From: Bacillus sp. 1780r2a1
GTDB lineage: Bacteria > Bacillota > Bacilli > Bacillales > Bacillaceae_H
NCBI GenBank assembly: GCA_024134725.1
Contig: CP099863.1
Coordinates: forward strand, 2,599,501-2,663,500
Direction: 5' to 3'
Length of the DNA stretch: 64,000 nt
Shown here: positions 24,167 through 31,696 of the stretch, in pieces
How positions within the stretch are numbered: position 1 is the first letter of the stretch
How the letters are laid out: each line of letters opens with the position of its first letter
Program-made: the position numbers and the translations under genes
Notes under the pieces: generated by a model
Told to the model about the DNA's origin: nothing
What the model saw: only the letters and a program-made list of their open reading frames with translations
The model's database searches: none

Positions 24167-24601
24167 CTAGGAGATAACGTTTAGGCTTCTTGTATTTGTT
24201 TGAATGGTCACTCCGCTTGTTGAACGTGTAAAGAATTGAAGCGTCACGGTATACGTATTCGTTCCTTGAACAGCATTTTGATCTACCCATGAAAAAGGGA
24301 TAGTATTATTTTGAATGAATCCCAGCGTTAATACCGCAGCTGCACCTTGGCGTAGGTTTTGGCTCATTAGCTGTTGACCATTTCGATACAAGCGCATCGT
24401 CACACCATACTCATAGCTTGTTAGTCCCAGTGGAATATTCGCTTCTACTCCTACAATTCCATCGATTTTTTTGGGCTGCTGAGGAATGGTTGTAGGCACA
24501 GCTAGTGTTAAAACTGTTGTCTCAGTGTTAAACGGAATCGATAAAGAGTTCGTAGTTTGGGTAGCAGACATTTGAATTCGGCTTTTGAATAAACTAATCA
24601 T
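24167..24601 (-). CDS. Hypothetical beta-rich protein, possibly spore or surface associated
   Basis: A 144-residue protein with many Thr/Ser/Gln residues and alternating strands (TETTVLTLAVPTTIPQ; TNTYTVTLQFFTRSTSGV). The composition and jelly-roll-like strand pattern resemble C-terminal domains of exosporium filament proteins, but no collagen-like repeats are present. No signal peptide. The start MISLFKSRIQMSATQ has an internal Met as alternative. Function unknown. Confidence 0.6.
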   Translation of the reverse strand: MISLFKSRIQMSATQTTNSLSIPFNTETTVLTLAVPTTIPQQPKKIDGIVGVEANIPLGLTSYEYGVTMRLYRNGQQLMSQNLRQGAAAVLTLGFIQNNTIPFSWVDQNAVQGTNTYTVTLQFFTRSTSGVTIQTNTRSLNVIS

Positions 24602-24804
24602 AGCGTTCGCTCCTTTATATTCGATTCATCAATGAAGAATAGACATTATTGAATATATACGAGAGCCAATTATGTCCTATACACATTTATTACATTTTAT
24701 GTAAAGAAGAATTCTTTCACCTTTTTTTATCTGTTTTCCAATGCCTCATTGTATGTTAAAATCACGATAAGCTTCACTTTATCCCATTACATACGAGGTG
24801 GATT

Positions 24805-25281
24805 ATGCAAGGTCAAATCGTTTATAAAGAAGGATTTTCAGTAGTTGGTGTTGCTCAAAAAAGATCTAAACTCAATAAAAGAGATGACGAGATAGTAAGA
24901 GCTCTTTGGGAGCAGATGGAACAGAATCAAAGTACCATTCCTCATCGAACGCATGATTATATCATGACAGGGATTTGTCTCCCTCCATGTGAAAATGACT
25001 ACTTTTATATCGCTGGTATAGAAGTAAACGATTCAACCACTATCCCAAAAGGAATGAATGTTCACACGTTTCCCGCTTATACATATATACAATATGAGCA
25101 CAAAGGAACATTTAAAAGCCTTGATAAAACTTACGAAATGATTCAAAAAAATTGGCTCTCTCAATCAGGATATCAAGCAATTCCTGGACCGACTTTAGAA
25201 ATAGTTGATACATCTACACACTTTAACGTAGATAACGATATTGTAATAAAGATTTATATTCCTATAAAAATTGGTCAATAA
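24805..25281 (+). CDS. GyrI-like effector-binding domain protein
   Basis: A 158-residue protein matching the AraC-type effector-binding (GyrI/SOUL-like) fold: FSVVGVAQKRS near the start, MTGICLPPCENDYFYIAGIEV in the middle, and ending IKIYIPIKI with the conserved acidic strand before it. It lacks an N-terminal DNA-binding domain, so it is a stand-alone ligand-binding protein. Relatives bind hydrophobic cations or hydrolyse cyclopropanoids. Single gene with its own terminator. Confidence 0.8.
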   Translation: MQGQIVYKEGFSVVGVAQKRSKLNKRDDEIVRALWEQMEQNQSTIPHRTHDYIMTGICLPPCENDYFYIAGIEVNDSTTIPKGMNVHTFPAYTYIQYEHKGTFKSLDKTYEMIQKNWLSQSGYQAIPGPTLEIVDTSTHFNVDNDIVIKIYIPIKIGQ

Positions 25282-25309
25282 AAAGCGAGGATTTACTCCT
25301 CGCTTTTTA
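25280..25309. terminator. Bidirectional terminator
   Basis: AAAAAGCGAGGA and TCCTCGCTTTTT pair around TTTAC between convergent genes. Confidence 0.87.
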
Positions 25310-25942
25310 ATATAACCACTCAATAAATTCAGTTAACTTATCTCGATTTGTTAAGTGATTATTACACCATTCACTATCTTGGCAAATATAGTTTCCACGC
25401 TTTGTAAACGTGCCGTCTGAGCTTGCTTTTTTCTGGTTCATAAATAACCCTACATCAGAAATACGATGACAAATGGTACATACACCTTTATCCTGAATAC
25501 GGTTAAATTCACCCGCAACTCCAATTAACTTTCCATGATGTTCTACGATAAGATATTTTTTATTGGCTCCATAATCATTCCACCCAATATAGGAGCAGAA
25601 GTTTAGATTGTCTTTAATTGTAGCAGGCACCTTTAATTTTTTTATTTTTTTAAATAGCTTTTTAATTGTTGTTTCGCTCATTTGTGGAAAAGGAATGATC
25701 AGCGAACTTAAGTGATTGAGCAGCAGCTCGCCTTCCTTACTGTCTGACAACATTGAAATAGGTGACAAGATATCTTTTTGCAACGGTGTTAGCTCTTCAA
25801 ATTGATTAAACACTCGCTCAGCGGCAAGTGCTTTAATAGCACTTGTTACGTCGTGACTATTAGATTTCGCATAACTGTCAGAGATTAACTTTACTTGCTC
25901 ACGTATAAGGTTGTATTGATGATGATTAATAAATGCTTCCAT
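25307..25942 (-). CDS. FusB/FusC-family elongation factor G-binding protein
   Basis: A 211-residue protein with an N-terminal helical FBP domain and a C-terminal treble-clef zinc finger: VCTICHRISDVGLF and YICQDSEWCNNHL give four metal ligands. FusB-family proteins bind EF-G and release it from the ribosome, giving fusidic-acid tolerance. Chromosomal Bacillus members are common and probably act in normal translation rescue. It is a single gene; ATG 25942 has an AGAAAGG site. Confidence 0.9.
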   Translation of the reverse strand: MEAFINHHQYNLIREQVKLISDSYAKSNSHDVTSAIKALAAERVFNQFEELTPLQKDILSPISMLSDSKEGELLLNHLSSLIIPFPQMSETTIKKLFKKIKKLKVPATIKDNLNFCSYIGWNDYGANKKYLIVEHHGKLIGVAGEFNRIQDKGVCTICHRISDVGLFMNQKKASSDGTFTKRGNYICQDSEWCNNHLTNRDKLTEFIEWLY

Positions 25943-26035
25943 ATTAAATCAAGCCTTTCTTTTATTCTACTTCTTATTATATGCTCAAGTCACTTTGCTA
26001 ACATGGCAAAAACAGTTCTAAAAAAAGATATACAT

Positions 26036-26063
26036 AAAAGCACTCATCATTTGATGAGCGCCT
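26036..26063 (-). terminator. Terminator after the CD3324-type gene
   Basis: GCTCATCA and TGATGAG(T)GC pair around AA and are followed by TTTT on the minus strand. Confidence 0.7.
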
Positions 26064-26069
26064 TCATAA

Positions 26070-26327
26070 CTACTTTTTATAGACAATCTTTTTAATTGTT
26101 TCAACAGATAAAAAGTATTGCTCTGCTAGTTCATATATTGTATGGCCTTCTTGAAATGCTGTTTTAATGTCACAATTTCGTTTTTTCGTCCACTCTCGCG
26201 TACCTGAGCACGCTCCCCATTCTTTTCGGGTTGTACTTGGCACATAAATTGTTTCTCCTTGAACATATTTCTGAAGTTCTTTAACTAGCTCAGTAGGTAA
26301 AACCGTCGTTGCGTTCACATATTTCAT
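26070..26327 (-). CDS. CD3324-family small DNA-binding-like protein
   Basis: An 85-residue protein beginning MKYVNATTVLPTELVKELQKY. It has a loop YVPSTTRKEWGACSGTREW and a C-terminal helix-turn-helix-like region (IYELAEQYFLSVETIKKIVYKK). This layout is the CD3324 family, small Bacillota proteins related to Mor-type transcription activators. ATG at 26327 is chosen over an upstream in-frame ATG at 26396 because GGAG spacing fits and conservation begins there. It may be a regulator; targets unknown. Confidence 0.82.
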   Translation of the reverse strand: MKYVNATTVLPTELVKELQKYVQGETIYVPSTTRKEWGACSGTREWTKKRNCDIKTAFQEGHTIYELAEQYFLSVETIKKIVYKK

Positions 26328-26388
26328 TTCCGCTCGCTCCTTATTCTTTACTATAAATAAGGTGGCAAAGCCTATTAAATGAAGTGAA

Positions 26389-26508
26389 CTAAGCAATGGG
26401 CGACTTAATCAAGCGTTTATCCCCATGCAAAGTATCGCCTTTCCATTTGTAGGCTTTGCATGAGTACGAACAGAAGCAGGTAAACAGCTGTTTACCATTC
26501 CCGATCAC
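26389..26508 (-). CDS. Possible small Cys-rich protein, start unclear or frameshifted
   Basis: This frame gives 39 residues starting at GTG, IGNGKQLFTCFCSYSCKAYK then WKGDTLHGDKRLIKSPIA, which looks like real coding sequence with a C-F-C-X3-C cluster. However, the excellent ribosome binding site GGGAGGTGATC is spaced for ATG at 26496-26498, one frame off, which would give an unrelated 29-residue peptide ending at 26409. A single lost base next to the ATG would explain both facts. An 18-base perfect palindrome at 26479-26496 overlaps the start. Treat as a possible frameshifted small gene. Confidence 0.35.
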   Translation of the reverse strand: MIGNGKQLFTCFCSYSCKAYKWKGDTLHGDKRLIKSPIA

Positions 26509-26562
26509 CTCCCCAAAACGAGATATCCACCTAATTATACCATTTCTCCATCCATATTCATG

Positions 26563-26594
26563 AAAAAAGCCGAGAAAATGTTCTCGGCTTTTCT
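26563..26594. terminator. Terminator after the 159-residue gene
   Basis: AAAAGCCGAGAA and TTCTCGGCTTTT pair around AATG; T-rich on both strands. Confidence 0.82.
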
Positions 26595-26652
26595 TTCTCT
26601 TTATCCAATCTATAATTAATGATTTTATGTTCAGCTACATTATTTTTCAGAA

Positions 26653-27132
26653 TTAGTTACGGTTCTTAAATTGTAAAAAGTCTCGATAAAGAGTAAATCG
26701 AAAGCGAGGGTAACGCTCCTTATGCTCGCGATATCCATAGGGAAGCATTAACGCAAACTTTCCTTTTTCAATTCCCATTACAAACTTGGTAGAGTCAAGA
26801 GGATATCCACGAACAACCCAGCGAGCTTTTTCAATATTTCTGACTACAACTTCTCCTAAATAAACGCCTAAACAACGTTCAAACTCTTCTTTGGTCAGAT
26901 TAAAAAATGAAAAAGAATGCTGCTCTTCTACATCATAATATAGAAGTTCAATTATCTTTAAACTGTCTGGTGAAAAGTCCAAGTCAAATTCATCAACTAA
27001 CTTGCTGATTTCTTTTAACTTTTGTAAGCACTGCTCTCTCACTTCATGATAATAATAGCTTGCTTCAAATTGGTTTTCACATGCTATTAAATCTGCTCCA
27101 TAGCTTGTTGCGATGTCAGGGTATATGTTCAT
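26653..27132 (-). CDS. Hypothetical protein, 159 residues
   Basis: A soluble protein with a helical acidic N-terminal half (LKEISKLVDEFDLDFSPDSL) and a C-terminal half with aromatic/basic strands (YGYREHKERYPRFRFTLYRDF). It loosely resembles DUF3806-type proteins, but the match is uncertain. GGAGGG precedes the ATG. It is a single gene; function unknown. Confidence 0.65.
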   Translation of the reverse strand: MNIYPDIATSYGADLIACENQFEASYYYHEVREQCLQKLKEISKLVDEFDLDFSPDSLKIIELLYYDVEEQHSFSFFNLTKEEFERCLGVYLGEVVVRNIEKARWVVRGYPLDSTKFVMGIEKGKFALMLPYGYREHKERYPRFRFTLYRDFLQFKNRN

Positions 27133-27243
27133 TACTTGAATCCCTCCACTTTTTATCTTAACAGCTAGACCAAGTATAACATGTCCATAAATGCAAAAAG
27201 CTTTTTTCCTCTATTTTACTAACACATGGATATTTCTCCACTT

Positions 27244-27399
27244 TTAAGTTGATTTATTTTCCCGCTGCCTTAGCTCATACGGTAACTTTTGAATTGACGT
27301 TACAACCATATCAAGCTTTGCTTCAATCCGATGTAGCAAATATAACGTCACTACAACCGGAAAGCCAACGTCTGAAATTAAAGAAAGCCAATCCGTCAT
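27244..27399 (-). CDS. YvrJ-family small membrane protein
   Basis: A 51-residue protein starting MTDWLSLISDVGFPVVVTLY. The pattern ISxVGFPxVVTxYLLxRIExKL is diagnostic of the YvrJ family, one helix followed by a short amphipathic tail (SIQKLPYELRQ). AAAGGGGGAAAG precedes the ATG. In many Bacilli YvrJ genes sit next to DUF1659 and DUF2922 genes; here those two are 3.4 kb away (30616-31065). Function unknown. Confidence 0.85.
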   Translation of the reverse strand: MTDWLSLISDVGFPVVVTLYLLHRIEAKLDMVVTSIQKLPYELRQRENKST

Positions 27400-27553
27400 T
27401 TTATCTTTCCCCCTTTAATGCTCTACTGCTGTATATATAGAGACTTCTCTCTTACAAAGGGATACACACATTAAAAAGTTCACACAATGTTCACTTACGA
27501 AGGAATTTTGAAATCTCTATACTTAACAAAGAATTCAAAAGGAGGATTATAAT

Positions 27554-28036
27554 ATGCCAACAACAAAAAAACAGGAAGTTTATTTTGGGATGATGATGTG
27601 CCTAGGTATGGTGTTTATTATGACAACGTATAATTTCATGCTAAGTGGAATGCTGGACGTGCTAACCCCGCTGCAAATGCTAAAAGAAATGATAATTATT
27701 TTTATTATTGCTCTTGCACTTGAATTAATAATAGTAGGTCCTATAGCTCACAAAGTTGTCTTTTCGCTACCTTTTAAGAAAGAGAAGAAACTTTATATGA
27801 TCTTAACTTTATCTACTTGCATGGTAATAGGAATGGTGTTTTTCATGTCAATCTATGGACTTATTCATGCATCTATCGCTGGTTCTCTGACAAATCAACA
27901 TGTACTAACTAGTTTCTTTACAATTTTTTCAAAAAATATAATGATCGCCTACCCAGCACAGATTCTTATTGTAGGACCTGCTGTCCGATTTCTCTTTTCA
28001 AGATTTCTTTCTATTAAACAAGCCTCTTCTTTGTAA
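27554..28036 (+). CDS. DUF2798-family membrane protein
   Basis: A 160-residue integral membrane protein with four helices arranged as two DUF2798 repeats; each repeat ends in a similar P-[AI]-[HQ] ... LI-VGP motif (ELIIVGPIAHKVVF and QILIVGPAVRFLF). AAAAGGAGG precedes the ATG. Single gene. Role unknown, probably a small membrane component. Confidence 0.85.
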   Translation: MPTTKKQEVYFGMMMCLGMVFIMTTYNFMLSGMLDVLTPLQMLKEMIIIFIIALALELIIVGPIAHKVVFSLPFKKEKKLYMILTLSTCMVIGMVFFMSIYGLIHASIAGSLTNQHVLTSFFTIFSKNIMIAYPAQILIVGPAVRFLFSRFLSIKQASSL

Positions 28037-28089
28037 GGACAGTACCTTTAGTTAATGTATAATGTGTTTATTTAGAACATATTTTATTT

Positions 28090-28142
28090 AAAAATAAGTA
28101 AGAGACCCTAAGCTAACAACTTAGGGTCTCTTACTTATTTTT
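28090..28142. terminator. Strong bidirectional terminator
   Basis: Perfect 23-base arms starting AAAAATAAGTAAGAGACCC around CTAACAA, with T-runs on both sides; the bdbC stop (28135) is in the stem. Confidence 0.92.
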
Positions 28143-28536
28143 GTCTTTTTAACATTACCATTAAAACTGTAATGATTGTAAACGCGACAAATGCTAAGAA
28201 TGGTATTGTAATAAAACCAAGCCAATTAATATACTGACCTGAGCAAGGTATACCGCTTGTGCATGTTTCAAACGCTTGTAATGCAGGTATTTTCTGTAAT
28301 GCATAGTGATAGCCTGATACAAGCATACCTACCACTGAAAAAGGCAGTACGTATTTACAAATTCTGTCATTTTGTTCATATACAGCTACGCCTAAAATGA
28401 GCACAAGTGGATACATTAAAATTCGCTGATACCAGCAAAATGTACATGGAATAAAATTAAATAATTCACTAAACGATAAGCTGCCAAGAGTTGCAACAAT
28501 TGCAACAATCCAGCTTCCTATTAACGTTTTTTTCAT
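28135..28536 (-). CDS. bdbC: Disulfide bond formation protein BdbC (DsbB-like)
   Basis: A 133-residue four-helix quinone-linked thiol oxidase. Two redox pairs are visible: Cys31-X2-Cys34 (FIPCTFCWYQRIL) and Cys92/Cys98 (CTSGIPC). It reoxidises BdbD using quinone. It overlaps bdbD by four bases (ATGA). The pair makes disulfides in secreted proteins and in competence pseudopilins in Bacillus. Confidence 0.95.
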   Translation of the reverse strand: MKKTLIGSWIVAIVATLGSLSFSELFNFIPCTFCWYQRILMYPLVLILGVAVYEQNDRICKYVLPFSVVGMLVSGYHYALQKIPALQAFETCTSGIPCSGQYINWLGFITIPFLAFVAFTIITVLMVMLKRQK

Positions 28537-29249
28537 TCTTGTCCCTTCTTCTCAGCTGCTTCTTTAACCATCTTATCAAAGTCTTCAGCAGTTGATCCTT
28601 CAAACGGCTTTCCATCTACAAAAAGAGCTGGTGTTCCAGAAACGTTTAGTTTTTTGGCATAAGACATGTCTTTTCGGAACGCTTCTTTAAACTCTTCGTT
28701 TTCATAAGCTTTCACTACTTTTTGCACATCTTCCTCATTTGCTACCTCACTAAGGGTATCTTGTAAAAATTGATCTGTAAAAATATCCTGCGTTTCAGCA
28801 CCTGCTGAATCAGGTTGCTTCTCGTAAAGCAACTTATGGAACTTCCAGAATGTATCATTGCCTAGCTCTTTGTAAACCGTTTCAGCAAACTGAGCCGAAC
28901 GAGTTGAGTCTACGTTAATAAAGGCATAGTTCATAAAGTAAAACTTCACTTTGCCTGTTTGAATGTAATCTTGATCAATCAATTGAAAGAACGTGTTGTT
29001 GAACTCTTTACAATGAGGACATTTATAATCACCAAATTCAATTACTTCAACTGGTGCATTTTCTTTCCCCAAAAATGGTTGATTTTCGTAACTAATATCA
29101 GCTTGTTCACTGCCTTTATTGATATTACCAAAGATAATAAACGCTAAAACAGCGACGCTCACAATTCCAATTGTCCAAAACAACCATTTAGAATTTGCAG
29201 ACTGCTTTTTTTGAGCTCCTGTTTTTCCTTTTTTCTTTGACTTTGCCAT
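28533..29249 (-). CDS. bdbD: Extracytoplasmic thiol-disulfide oxidoreductase BdbD (DsbA-like)
   Basis: A 238-residue protein: Lys-rich cytosolic start, one membrane anchor (residues about 22-41), and a thioredoxin/DsbA domain with active-site C77-P-H-C80 and the cis-Pro loop SGTPALFVDG. It introduces disulfides into exported proteins and is reoxidised by BdbC, encoded downstream with a four-base overlap. Confidence 0.95.
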   Translation of the reverse strand: MAKSKKKGKTGAQKKQSANSKWLFWTIGIVSVAVLAFIIFGNINKGSEQADISYENQPFLGKENAPVEVIEFGDYKCPHCKEFNNTFFQLIDQDYIQTGKVKFYFMNYAFINVDSTRSAQFAETVYKELGNDTFWKFHKLLYEKQPDSAGAETQDIFTDQFLQDTLSEVANEEDVQKVVKAYENEEFKEAFRKDMSYAKKLNVSGTPALFVDGKPFEGSTAEDFDKMVKEAAEKKGQE

Positions 29250-29313
29250 TTTGCTTGCTGCAACTTAAATAGAAGCAGCTTTCACCTCTTTCTCAATATA
29301 TTTTATTCATGCA

Positions 29314-30135
29314 TTAATAAGCAAATACTGACCAAAGCAGTACAAACACTGTCACTGACTTTACCATCGTGAATGTTGGAATGTTCCAGGTGATAGTCAT
29401 CCTTGGATTTACTAAGCACTTTATGCGATAATTTACTGCTGTTTCCGCAAAGGGTGCATATGTACAAGAAGCTTGCTCCCTTTGGTACTTAATCAGCTTT
29501 AAAAGCGCACTTCCAATTGGAAGTGGTGAATCTAGTGAATTAATTGCAGCACGATCAGCTAATAGTTCACTTATTAATTTGTAACGTTCATTGCTCCACC
29601 TAAGCACAGGGAGATACCACAGTGTGGACGCGCACAATGATAAAAGAAAAATTTTCAGTGGATCTTTATTGCGCGCATGAAACCCCTCATGATATAACAC
29701 TGCTTCAAGTTCCTTTTCATTTAACAGGTTAACTAAGTTCGTTGAAACAACAATTTGAGGCTTCAGAAATCCTTTAGTTAAAGCAAACGGACGGGGGGAT
29801 TTGACTACAATAACCCCTTGATAAATATTTTCATGCTTGTCTATGTAACAAGTTAAGCTTGATACTTTACTGACTTTGATTTGATAATGAAATTGGGACA
29901 AAAGCCAAAGCTGTTTAGTTAGCTTCCAGAAAACCAGCAAAAGAGTGTAAACCACAAACCCATATAAAACATACTGTGCCCACTTCCAACCGATATGCTC
30001 TACAGCGTGATAGCATAGAGTAAACACATTTAAATGGTGATCTGGATTTATGAGATAAACTGTCATTTGTACAAGCAAACTAATGGCTACTAGTATGGAT
30101 GCGTAAAAAAGAATAAGAGATTGCTTTTTATTCAT
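29314..30135 (-). CDS. M56-family membrane metalloprotease (BlaR1/MecR1-like, no sensor domain)
   Basis: A 273-residue protein with membrane helices and an HEXXH zinc protease site, H149-E-G-F-H153, with a downstream ELLADRAA providing the third ligand. It has the zinc-protease part of BlaR1 but no C-terminal penicillin-sensor domain. It overlaps blaI-type gene by four bases and so would cleave or inactivate that repressor in response to an unknown signal. Confidence 0.9.
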   Translation of the reverse strand: MNKKQSLILFYASILVAISLLVQMTVYLINPDHHLNVFTLCYHAVEHIGWKWAQYVLYGFVVYTLLLVFWKLTKQLWLLSQFHYQIKVSKVSSLTCYIDKHENIYQGVIVVKSPRPFALTKGFLKPQIVVSTNLVNLLNEKELEAVLYHEGFHARNKDPLKIFLLSLCASTLWYLPVLRWSNERYKLISELLADRAAINSLDSPLPIGSALLKLIKYQREQASCTYAPFAETAVNYRIKCLVNPRMTITWNIPTFTMVKSVTVFVLLWSVFAY

Positions 30136-30551
30136 ATTTCCTCGCTCGCTTTTAACGTTTTAATTTTTTGTTCCAAAAGCAAAAGCAGCTCTTCATCTGC
30201 TTCTTCTACTGCATCTAGCATATGACTCACGGCCAAAAGTCCAAATTCATCAATTAATTCAGACGTTAATTCCTTAGATTGCCCTTCTAAAAATTCCTGC
30301 TGTGACAGCACAGGTTGATAAACGGAAACTCTTCCTTTTACGCGCTTGTCCAATAGCCCTTTTTCTACAAGACGATTCATAACGGTCATAACCGTATTGA
30401 AATTGACTACCTTATCTTTTTCAAGGGCAATTTGAACATCTTTAATAGTCATTTGTTTTCCACGCCATATACATTCCATTACCTTTGCTTCTAGAGGTCC
30501 AAAAAAACGATTCAAGCCACTTTCCTTAAACTTAAACTGTTGAATCTTCAT
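30132..30551 (-). CDS. BlaI/MecI/CopY-family transcriptional repressor
   Basis: A 139-residue protein with a winged helix: FFGPLEAKVMECIWRGKQMTIKDVQIALEK followed by VNFNTVMTVMNRLVEKGLL is the BlaI/CopY DNA-binding pattern, and the C-terminal half is a dimerisation helix pair. Its ATG follows a large hairpin (30553-30597) whose 3' arm contains the GAGGTGG ribosome binding site. Paired with an M56 protease downstream, it forms a two-gene signal circuit, probably autoregulated; ligand unknown. Confidence 0.92.
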   Translation of the reverse strand: MKIQQFKFKESGLNRFFGPLEAKVMECIWRGKQMTIKDVQIALEKDKVVNFNTVMTVMNRLVEKGLLDKRVKGRVSVYQPVLSQQEFLEGQSKELTSELIDEFGLLAVSHMLDAVEEADEELLLLLEQKIKTLKASEEI

Positions 30552-30552
30552 A

Positions 30553-30597
30553 AAAAAACCACCTCACACTACTCATTGTAGTGTGGAGGTGGTTTTT
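30553..30597 (-). terminator. Hairpin that combines terminator, ribosome binding site and possible operator
   Basis: On the plus strand AAAAACCACCTC-ACACTAC, loop TCATT, GTAGTGT-GGAGGTGGTTTTT: two nearly perfect arms of about 19 bases. On the minus strand it ends in TTTTTTT directly before the BlaI-type ATG, so it looks like the terminator of the DUF1659/DUF2922 operon while its 3' arm is the start site of the repressor gene. The inner ACTACAATGAGTAGT is a BlaI-like dyad. Confidence 0.75.
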
Positions 30598-30615
30598 GGT
30601 CAAGGCAAAGCATCT

Positions 30616-30828
30616 TTAGATTTCAAATTCCGTTATGTTTCGCTCAATAATCTGTGCGCCTTTTTTTGATGTAAGCGTTCCACCATTTGATGTGAAAACA
30701 TTGCTTGCTAGAATCTGATCCATTACTGCGCCAATGTCAGTAGCTTCAAGTCCTTCTTTTGGTTGCTCAATTGAAATACCCACTGTTTTTTGTTCTAAAT
30801 TCAAAAATTGCATCGTTAATGTTTTCAT
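30616..30828 (-). CDS. DUF2922-family small protein
   Basis: A 70-residue protein with the DUF2922 layout: MKTLTMQFLNLEQKTVGISI, then a helix (TDIGAVMDQILASNVF) and a C-terminal strand (GAQIIERNITEFEI). GGGGGAGC precedes the ATG. It sits 15 bases after the DUF1659 gene. The pair recurs in Bacillus genomes, often with a YvrJ gene; no biochemical function known. Confidence 0.85.
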   Translation of the reverse strand: MKTLTMQFLNLEQKTVGISIEQPKEGLEATDIGAVMDQILASNVFTSNGGTLTSKKGAQIIERNITEFEI

Positions 30829-30843
30829 TTAGCTCCCCCTCTA

Positions 30844-31065
30844 TCATTCATTTACAAGCGTATATGTTACGACTTCTGCCACTTCAACAAGTGGCAGTAG
30901 CTGTAGACTCGCAATAGCTTTACTAGCTGTTAGCAACGCATCAGGTGAAGAAGCTAGTGCGATATTTGAGTATAATTTGGATTTTAAAATCATCGTTCCA
31001 TCCTCCTTATCCCCGTTGTGAAATGTCATACGAAGCTGGCTTTTTTCCTGGATTTTTTCTGCCAT
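30844..31065 (-). CDS. DUF1659-family small protein
   Basis: A 73-residue protein, ending in EVAEVVTYTLVNE, with LRMTFHNG and LLTASKAIASLQ, the usual DUF1659 core. A GGGGGAATG site precedes the ATG. It is the first of the DUF1659/DUF2922 pair and is transcribed from the divergent region before 31186. Function unknown. Confidence 0.85.
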   Translation of the reverse strand: MAEKIQEKSQLRMTFHNGDKEDGTMILKSKLYSNIALASSPDALLTASKAIASLQLLPLVEVAEVVTYTLVNE

Positions 31066-31185
31066 TCTTCATTCCCCCTTTCGCCTTATATATAGAAATC
31101 TAAATAGGACCGAGGGATGATAGATACAAAAAAAAATCTCCTTTATAATAAAAGAAGATTGTGATAGAGAAAGAGGATTTTAACT

Positions 31186-31635
31186 ATGAAAAGATGGATC
31201 TCACTGCTTATTTTTTTACTCACCTTGCCTATTGCTTCACATGTCTCAGCAAGTAACCATCACGTTGATGAACAAAAGCTCGGGCCGTTTTATTACACAG
31301 TATATAATGATGCACCTTCTCAAAAGTGGGATATTGGGGTATTAAACCATGAAGAAAAAACAAACATTTCTGAAACAAAGCTTAACAATGAAGGCCTACT
31401 CTTATTTAAAGAAACCATTGATGAGTTAGCAAAACTCTCTATCCAACTTGGTATTGCTTGTATGGTGTTAATGGGAATTATACTTTTTCTTATTTATCGG
31501 TTATTCAAAAGGAAGCGTTTATTTTTACGTATTTCCCTTTTAGCCTCGAGCGTTGCTTTTGCTTTTTTGCTTATTACAACTATAGAAATTTTTAAAAAGA
31601 CTGAGCAAGCGAAAACTTTATTTTATTTAGTATAA
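31186..31635 (+). CDS. Hypothetical secreted or membrane protein
   Basis: A 149-residue protein: signal peptide (residues 1-22, ending SHVSA), an extracellular part of about 55 residues, and two C-terminal helices (about 85-105 and 116-134) separated by a basic loop RLFKRKRLFLR. So it is likely a membrane protein with an external N-terminal domain. No family recognised. Single gene with its own terminator. Confidence 0.7.
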   Translation: MKRWISLLIFLLTLPIASHVSASNHHVDEQKLGPFYYTVYNDAPSQKWDIGVLNHEEKTNISETKLNNEGLLLFKETIDELAKLSIQLGIACMVLMGIILFLIYRLFKRKRLFLRISLLASSVAFAFLLITTIEIFKKTEQAKTLFYLV

Positions 31636-31662
31636 GCCATGTACTTACGATAATCCATCGTT

Positions 31663-31696
31663 AAAAAGCACGCTTTTTAGAAAAGCGTGCTTTTTT
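31663..31696. terminator. Bidirectional terminator
   Basis: AAAAAGCACGCTTTT and AAAAGCGTGCTTTTTT pair around TAG; it ends both the secreted hypothetical and the met operon. Confidence 0.88.

Noticed and set aside
27249-27440. 63-codon plus-strand frame
   Set aside because: It is opposite the YvrJ-family gene, which has a clear family match and a ribosome binding site.
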